From NCBI RefSeq assembly GCF_003574735.1, contig NZ_QORW01000009.1, forward strand, positions 215,053 through 279,052: DNA of 64,000 nucleotides, written 5' to 3'. The first letter of the stretch is position 1, and the number at the start of each line of letters is the position of its first letter. The notes below the pieces were generated by a model. The model was not told where the DNA came from. It searched no databases and saw nothing but the letters and a program-made list of their open reading frames with translations. The position numbers and the translations under genes are program-made. The DNA comes from Dongia deserti. Its GTDB lineage: Bacteria > Pseudomonadota > Alphaproteobacteria > Dongiales > Dongiaceae. This document shows, in pieces, positions 60,061 to 64,000 of this stretch.

Positions 60061-62481
60061 TCACTCCGCCAGCAGCTGATCGAACAGCAGCATCTCCGCA
60101 TCGCGCAGGACGACCTGATCGGGGCGAGTCCACAGGTGATAGCGGCCGGCGATGTCGAGGTGGCCGCGGCAGGCGAGGCACTCGATCTGCTGAACCAACG
60201 GGATCAGCAGGCACTCGTGGGCAATGGCGCGGCACGCCTCCTTGAGCAGCCGGCCGCGCTCGCTCCGGTCCAGGCTGCGCGCGGCGCGCCGCACCGCCTG
60301 GTCGATTTCGGGAATCGCGATCAGGCCGTAGTTGCAGGCGCCGAAGCCGTGCTCCGGATCAAAGGCGGCTGCGAAGTCGCGCAGGATCATCTCCGCATCC
60401 GGCAGAAACGGCACCCAGCTGGTCAGGAGCAGGCCGAAGCTCGGCTGCGGATCGTAGCGCGCGAAGTCGCGCAACGGGCCATAGTTCGGCTTCAGGTGGA
60501 TGCCGGCAGTGGCGAGCTGCACGGTCAAGGCGCGCAGCAACTGCCGGTCGTCGGATTCGACGTCGTCGATCGCGGCGGTCGCGAGGGCGAAGCCGTCGGG
60601 ATAGCCGGCGGTGGCCAGCAGATGGCGGGCGAGCTCCGGGTCGTACGGATCCGGCAGCAGATTGCGATCGGCGCCGAAGAAATGTGGCGGCACCGGGCTG
60701 CCCAGTATCTTGCCGCCGCCCATCAGCGCCTTGTCCACCAGGAACGCGCGGTCGATCGCCAGCGAGAGCGCGCGCCGGACCCTGACGTCCGACAGCGGGT
60801 TGGCATCGATGGGTGTGCCGTCCGGCAACCAGGCCATGCCACGCGCGCCGGGCAGGATGTTGGGCTGCAGGAAAAAGACGCAATCCCTCTGTGGCCGCAG
60901 AATCCGGATGGCGGAGCCCCGCTCGAGCTTTCGCGCCAGGGCGCGCCCGACGTGTGGCGTCACGTCGACCCGGCCGGACAGCAGCGCTTCCTCCGCTTCG
61001 GCCGCCGTGCGGAATCCACGGCCGATCACCACTTTCCACCGTGCCGGCTGCTTGCCGGTCCGGTGATGCGCGACCAGGCGCAATCCGTGCGGACCGTAAT
61101 CCACCATGCGATAGGGGCCGGTGCCGATGGCGTGCGCCAGGTCGAAGGCGCCGACCGGCAGATCGCCCGCCGCACGATGAATGATGGGAATCGCGGCGAG
61201 CTGCTCCAGGAACAAGGGAGCGGGCGCGCGGCTGCGCAGCACGACCGTATGGTCGTTCGCCGCTTCGCAGGCTTCCAGATCGGGCGCGGTCGATTGCATC
61301 TCGCACGCGGTATCGTCCAGCATGCGCCGCACCCGGCGAAAGGTCGCGAGCACGTCGGCCGAGGTCAGCGGATCGCCGTTCTGGAAACGCGCGGTGCGGT
61401 CGAGGCGGAACATCCAGGTGCGCGGATCGATCTGCTGCCACGAACGTGCCAAGCACGGGCGCGCATAGCCGTCCTCGCCGATCTCGGTCAGGCATTCGAA
61501 CACGCTGCCGATCAGGAAGCTGTCCGCGTCGACCTGCTGCAGCAGCGGATCCAGCGCCGGCAGCGATTGGGTGAAGCCCATGGTCAGCAGTTCAAATTCA
61601 CCCGGTCGCTCCGTCTGACGCTGCGTGCGCAGGTCGGGCAGCCAGACCGATATGCGCGTGCCCTTGCCGACCTCGCTGTCGACGCTGATGCTGCCGCTCA
61701 GGCGATCGACCAGGCCCGCGGTGATATAGAGACCGAGCCCGTGGCCGCCCGCCTGGCGCGATTCCTTACCGCCGATCGCGGAGAAAGCTTCGAACAATTG
61801 CGCCTTGCGCGCAGGCGCGATGCCGCTCCCGGTATCCGTGACGGTGAGGCGCAGGCTGTTGTCTTCGTCGCGCACGACGGTCACCGCGACTTCGCCCTTG
61901 TGCGTGAACTTTGCGGCGTTGCTGAGCAGGTTGATCAGGATCTGCGCGACCCGGCGGCGGTCGGACGTGATGGAACCGGAATCCGGCGGCAGCAGCAGGA
62001 TCAGGTTGTTGCCGTTGGCCTCGATCGAGGCGCGCTCCAGTGCCGCGACGTCCTCGATCAGCGGCGCCACCTCGAACAGCTCGGTATCGATCTCGAGATT
62101 TCCGCTTTCGATCTGCTCGCTGGTCAGAATGTCGCCGACCAGGCCGATCAGATGCTTGGCCGCGGTTTCGATGGTCGCAAGCTTGTCGGTCTTGCCGGCC
62201 GCGTCGGTCGGCAGTTCGGGCTGCCGCAGCAACTGGGCATAGCCATAGATGGCGTTCAGCGGATTCTTGAGTTCATGGGCCAGCACGGCGATAAATCGGC
62301 TCTGGGCATCGCGCTCGGCCCGGATGGCAGCCGCCGCCTCCGCCGCGCGCTCCGCACTGTGCAGCGCATCGGCCGCCACCTCCCACGCAGCACGCAGGCG
62401 TTCCAGATCCGGGTGTTTCTGATCGGCCGGCCGCTCGGCCGGTGGCTCACTCTGGGACAAGCTCGCTCGTTCCGCACTCAC
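60061..62481 (-). CDS. Cytoplasmic histidine kinase fused to a peptide-binding-protein (SBP_bac_5) domain
   Basis: An 806-residue protein in one uninterrupted frame. Residues 25-60 form a coiled coil. The HisKA H-box is FIAVLAHELKNPLNAIYGYAQLL (His69), followed by HATPase motifs: N-box ILINLLSNAAKF (184-192), G1 DTGSG (216-220), G2 GGHGLGL (245-251). From about 297 to the end lies a dipeptide/oligopeptide-binding-protein fold: LPALDPLLQQVDADSFLIGSVFECLTEIG, ARPCLARSWQQIDPRTWMFRLDRTARFQNGDPLTSADVLATFRRV, then VRRALSLAIDRAFLVDKALMGGG and ELARHLLATAGYPDGF. There is no signal peptide or membrane helix. Solute binding would thus sit C-terminal to the kinase, in the cytosol. I know no such arrangement. 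No response regulator is adjacent. Confidence 0.93.
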   Translation of the reverse strand: MSAERASLSQSEPPAERPADQKHPDLERLRAAWEVAADALHSAERAAEAAAAIRAERDAQSRFIAVLAHELKNPLNAIYGYAQLLRQPELPTDAAGKTDKLATIETAAKHLIGLVGDILTSEQIESGNLEIDTELFEVAPLIEDVAALERASIEANGNNLILLLPPDSGSITSDRRRVAQILINLLSNAAKFTHKGEVAVTVVRDEDNSLRLTVTDTGSGIAPARKAQLFEAFSAIGGKESRQAGGHGLGLYITAGLVDRLSGSISVDSEVGKGTRISVWLPDLRTQRQTERPGEFELLTMGFTQSLPALDPLLQQVDADSFLIGSVFECLTEIGEDGYARPCLARSWQQIDPRTWMFRLDRTARFQNGDPLTSADVLATFRRVRRMLDDTACEMQSTAPDLEACEAANDHTVVLRSRAPAPLFLEQLAAIPIIHRAAGDLPVGAFDLAHAIGTGPYRMVDYGPHGLRLVAHHRTGKQPARWKVVIGRGFRTAAEAEEALLSGRVDVTPHVGRALARKLERGSAIRILRPQRDCVFFLQPNILPGARGMAWLPDGTPIDANPLSDVRVRRALSLAIDRAFLVDKALMGGGKILGSPVPPHFFGADRNLLPDPYDPELARHLLATAGYPDGFALATAAIDDVESDDRQLLRALTVQLATAGIHLKPNYGPLRDFARYDPQPSFGLLLTSWVPFLPDAEMILRDFAAAFDPEHGFGACNYGLIAIPEIDQAVRRAARSLDRSERGRLLKEACRAIAHECLLIPLVQQIECLACRGHLDIAGRYHLWTRPDQVVLRDAEMLLFDQLLAE

Positions 62482-62632
62482 GCGTCACCGGACCCGCACG
62501 AATCCGGCTAAACCATTGATCTTCATGCCTAATCCATACCGAATTGTTAACGCCCTCCGCCCGCTTTCCGGCGCAGGGAGAAGCCGTCCCGGACGCAATC
62601 TTACCCCGGGACGCGCGACGTCAACAGCGCGC

Positions 62633-63487
62633 TTATCCGGCGGAACGCCGCTCCCGGCGCATGCGGCGCTGGACTGCCTCGTGGTCGCCGACGGCGTAGC
62701 AATAGCGGCAGCCATGGACGCAGCTGTCATAGGCGCCGATGTCGCGGGATTCGGCGCACAGGCAGCCGGGCCGGTTGCCCTTGAGGGCGGCGGCGACCGG
62801 CCGGCCAGCGATATCGCCAAGGCGGACGGCATCGACGCAGCGCGCACCGGGCGTGTTTGAGGTCGCGGTGAGGTCCGGCTGGGTGCAGAGCGAAAGGGTG
62901 ATGCCGCGGTGTGCAGCCGTTTCACGGAGAGCGATGATGAGGCCGGTCCGTTCCTCCGGCTCCGGTTGGCGACAGGTAATGCCGGCCTTGGCCAGATTGC
63001 GTGCCGACTTGGCATAGAGCTGCGCGAAGGAGACAACGACTTCGTCCGCGATGCCCGCCAAGGCATCGGCCAGACGCGCGAAGTTCGCGCGGTGCCAGTC
63101 GGTCTCGGTGTCGGGCGTCAGCAGGATCGGATCATAGCGCCACACCACCACGCGCGGTCCGTAGCTCTCGGCAATGGCGCGCGCATTGGCGATGGCGAGC
63201 GATGGATCGATGACGTTGGTGTCGATGGCGCGCGGATAACCGATGATGGTGTATTGCACCACGAACGGCTTGCCCTGCGCCGCCACCGCCGACAGCGCCC
63301 GCGAGAAAGGCCGCGCATTGCGGGTCCAGAACACATAGCCATCCACCGCATCGGCCCTGAGGTCGACCGTGTACGGGCGCTGGCTGTAGGGATTGGTCAC
63401 TGCCACTTCGCCCGCTGCGAGCGCCGCCAGGAACCAGTCGCCATGAAAGGCCGGAATATCGCTGCGATAGCTGGCGGAGATGATCAT
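62633..63487 (-). CDS. DUF1848 family protein (putative iron-sulfur)
   Basis: A 284-residue protein: MIISASYRSDIPAFHGDWFLAALAAGEVAVTNPYSQRPYTVDLRADAVDGYVFWTRNARPF, VVWRYDPILLTPDTETDWHRANFARLADAL, and a C-terminal Cys cluster CLCAESRDIGAYDSCVHGCRYCYAVGD. This is DUF1848, whose conserved cysteines suggest an Fe-S or radical-SAM-like site; its biochemical role is unknown. ATG 63487 matches the family start; the frame is open 50 codons upstream. Confidence 0.9.
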   Translation of the reverse strand: MIISASYRSDIPAFHGDWFLAALAAGEVAVTNPYSQRPYTVDLRADAVDGYVFWTRNARPFSRALSAVAAQGKPFVVQYTIIGYPRAIDTNVIDPSLAIANARAIAESYGPRVVVWRYDPILLTPDTETDWHRANFARLADALAGIADEVVVSFAQLYAKSARNLAKAGITCRQPEPEERTGLIIALRETAAHRGITLSLCTQPDLTATSNTPGARCVDAVRLGDIAGRPVAAALKGNRPGCLCAESRDIGAYDSCVHGCRYCYAVGDHEAVQRRMRRERRSAG

Positions 63488-63536
63488 GGCGTGATGATAG
63501 CGTGACTGCCGATGCGCGCGGTAGCCGATGGCTGCG

Positions 63537-63794
63537 CTATTGGCGCTGCACCGTTCCGCCGGTGCGGGACGATGCAGCCTTTCGAATCCTGGCCCGCAGC
63601 CAGAACGCAATCGCCACGTCGATCGCGGCGACGGCATAGAACACCAGCTGCAGCACGATGGCCGGTGTGCCCGTGAGGCCGATCAAGCCCGGCAGGAAGG
63701 CGCCGATGGCGGCGGTGATCACGGCACCGACCAGGACGGCGGCCATCGTGATGGTGGCGACGCTCGAGGGTGGCTTTCGAGTCTGGTCCGGCAT
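63537..63794 (-). CDS. Small two- to three-helix membrane protein
   Basis: An 85-residue protein: MPDQTRKPPSSVATITMAAVLVGAVITAAIGAFLPGLIGLTG, then AIVLQLVFYAVAAIDVAIAFWLRARIRKAASS. Two hydrophobic helices flank a short loop, and the tail is basic. Family not recognised. ATG 63794 is chosen; a TTG at 63806 is also possible. It starts 9 bases after the stop of the partial gene at 63803, so the two are likely cotranscribed. Confidence 0.6.
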   Translation of the reverse strand: MPDQTRKPPSSVATITMAAVLVGAVITAAIGAFLPGLIGLTGTPAIVLQLVFYAVAAIDVAIAFWLRARIRKAASSRTGGTVQRQ

Positions 63795-63802
63795 GATCTC
63801 TA

Positions 63803-64000
63803 TCAACGCATGCGCTGCACTGTCGGGGCGCGGTTAACGGGCAGTCCCTTGCCGGTCCTGCTCGGCCTGGCCTGTGCCGGGCGTCCGGCCTGCGGCGCGG
63901 CGGCCCTGGGCCGCGCGGCCGGCGCGGTCCGGGTGGCAGCGAGCCGCTGCAGGACGCGGGCGGCGCGGATGAAGCTCCAGAATGCCAGGGCATAGAGCAG
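63803..64000 (-). CDS. Partial hypothetical protein (C-terminal 65 residues)
   Basis: The frame enters from the right edge and ends at TGA 63805-63803. Visible residues begin LLYALAFWSFIRAARVLQRL, a likely last membrane helix or amphipathic helix, and continue with a Pro/Ala/Arg-rich tail (PAARPRAAAPQAGRPAQARPS) ending VQRMR. Not recognised. It is followed at once by the small membrane gene. Confidence 0.5.
   Translation of the reverse strand: MLYALAFWSFIRAARVLQRLAATRTAPAARPRAAAPQAGRPAQARPSRTGKGLPVNRAPTVQRMR

Noticed and set aside
60136..62511. 791-codon plus-strand open frame opposite the histidine kinase fusion
   Set aside because: Third-position GC bias opens this frame. It has no domain, while the minus strand has the full kinase and SBP motifs.

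Overview
The window comes from a high-GC chromosome, almost certainly of an alphaproteobacterium. Pointers are the neighbourhood rph / rdgB / hemW facing hrcA / grpE, SecB, an HWE-type histidine kinase, a GcvA-type LysR regulator, an RFN element ahead of ribB, and palindromic intergenic repeats with CCGGGTC/GACCCGG arms. I cannot fix the order or genus; a Hyphomicrobiales or Rhodospirillales relative fits. I saw no tRNA, rRNA, insertion sequence, prophage or CRISPR array. Genes are dense, on both strands, in short operons.

Layout. 1-8.1 kb: a partial gene, a membrane protein, a dodecin-like protein, a RES/Xre toxin-antitoxin pair, an alpha/beta hydrolase divergent from a CGNR regulator, a 2OG-Fe(II) oxygenase-like protein and comM with a tightly coupled small gene. 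8.1-23.5 kb: AsmA, GST and monooxygenase-fold genes, a MerR-type protein fused to a P-loop NTPase, an accessory FtsH, small DUF genes, an HWE kinase, a large LuxR-type ATPase regulator and an outer-membrane barrel. 23.5-34.6 kb: redox and housekeeping genes (OsmC, SecB, ThpR, Ohr, cold shock protein, GST/ArsR, dnaQ, a DUF255 thioredoxin protein, an Ogt-like protein, an FAD oxidoreductase).

34.7-37.9 kb is a four-gene envelope operon (small helical protein, holin-like membrane protein, DUF3618 protein, YihY). 38-44 kb holds an AraC regulator and a copper cluster (DUF2946, YcnI, CopC-CopD fusion, disulfide oxidoreductase), then an FMN riboswitch and ribB. 45-49.7 kb holds a 2OG oxygenase, a solute-binding-fold protein without signal peptide, an MFS transporter and an ArsR/flavoprotein pair with cysteine-rich tails. 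49.7-55.4 kb is the conserved hemW / GNAT-RdgB fusion / rph / hrcA / grpE block. 55.4-64 kb has a chemoreceptor, a DMT transporter, a LysR regulator, a CDF-like transporter, a histidine kinase fused to a peptide-binding-protein domain, a DUF1848 protein and two small membrane proteins.

The least ordinary items are: the cytoplasmic histidine kinase with a C-terminal SBP_bac_5-type domain (60061-62481); four intergenic hairpins built from 7-bp units at gene 3' ends (27264, 28321, 55358, 58314); the MerR-NTPase fusion (11954-12985); the GNAT-RdgB fusion (50887-51990); the flavoprotein/ArsR pair with cysteine-rich tails; and a 28-codon gene followed by its own intrinsic terminator (15953-16039).
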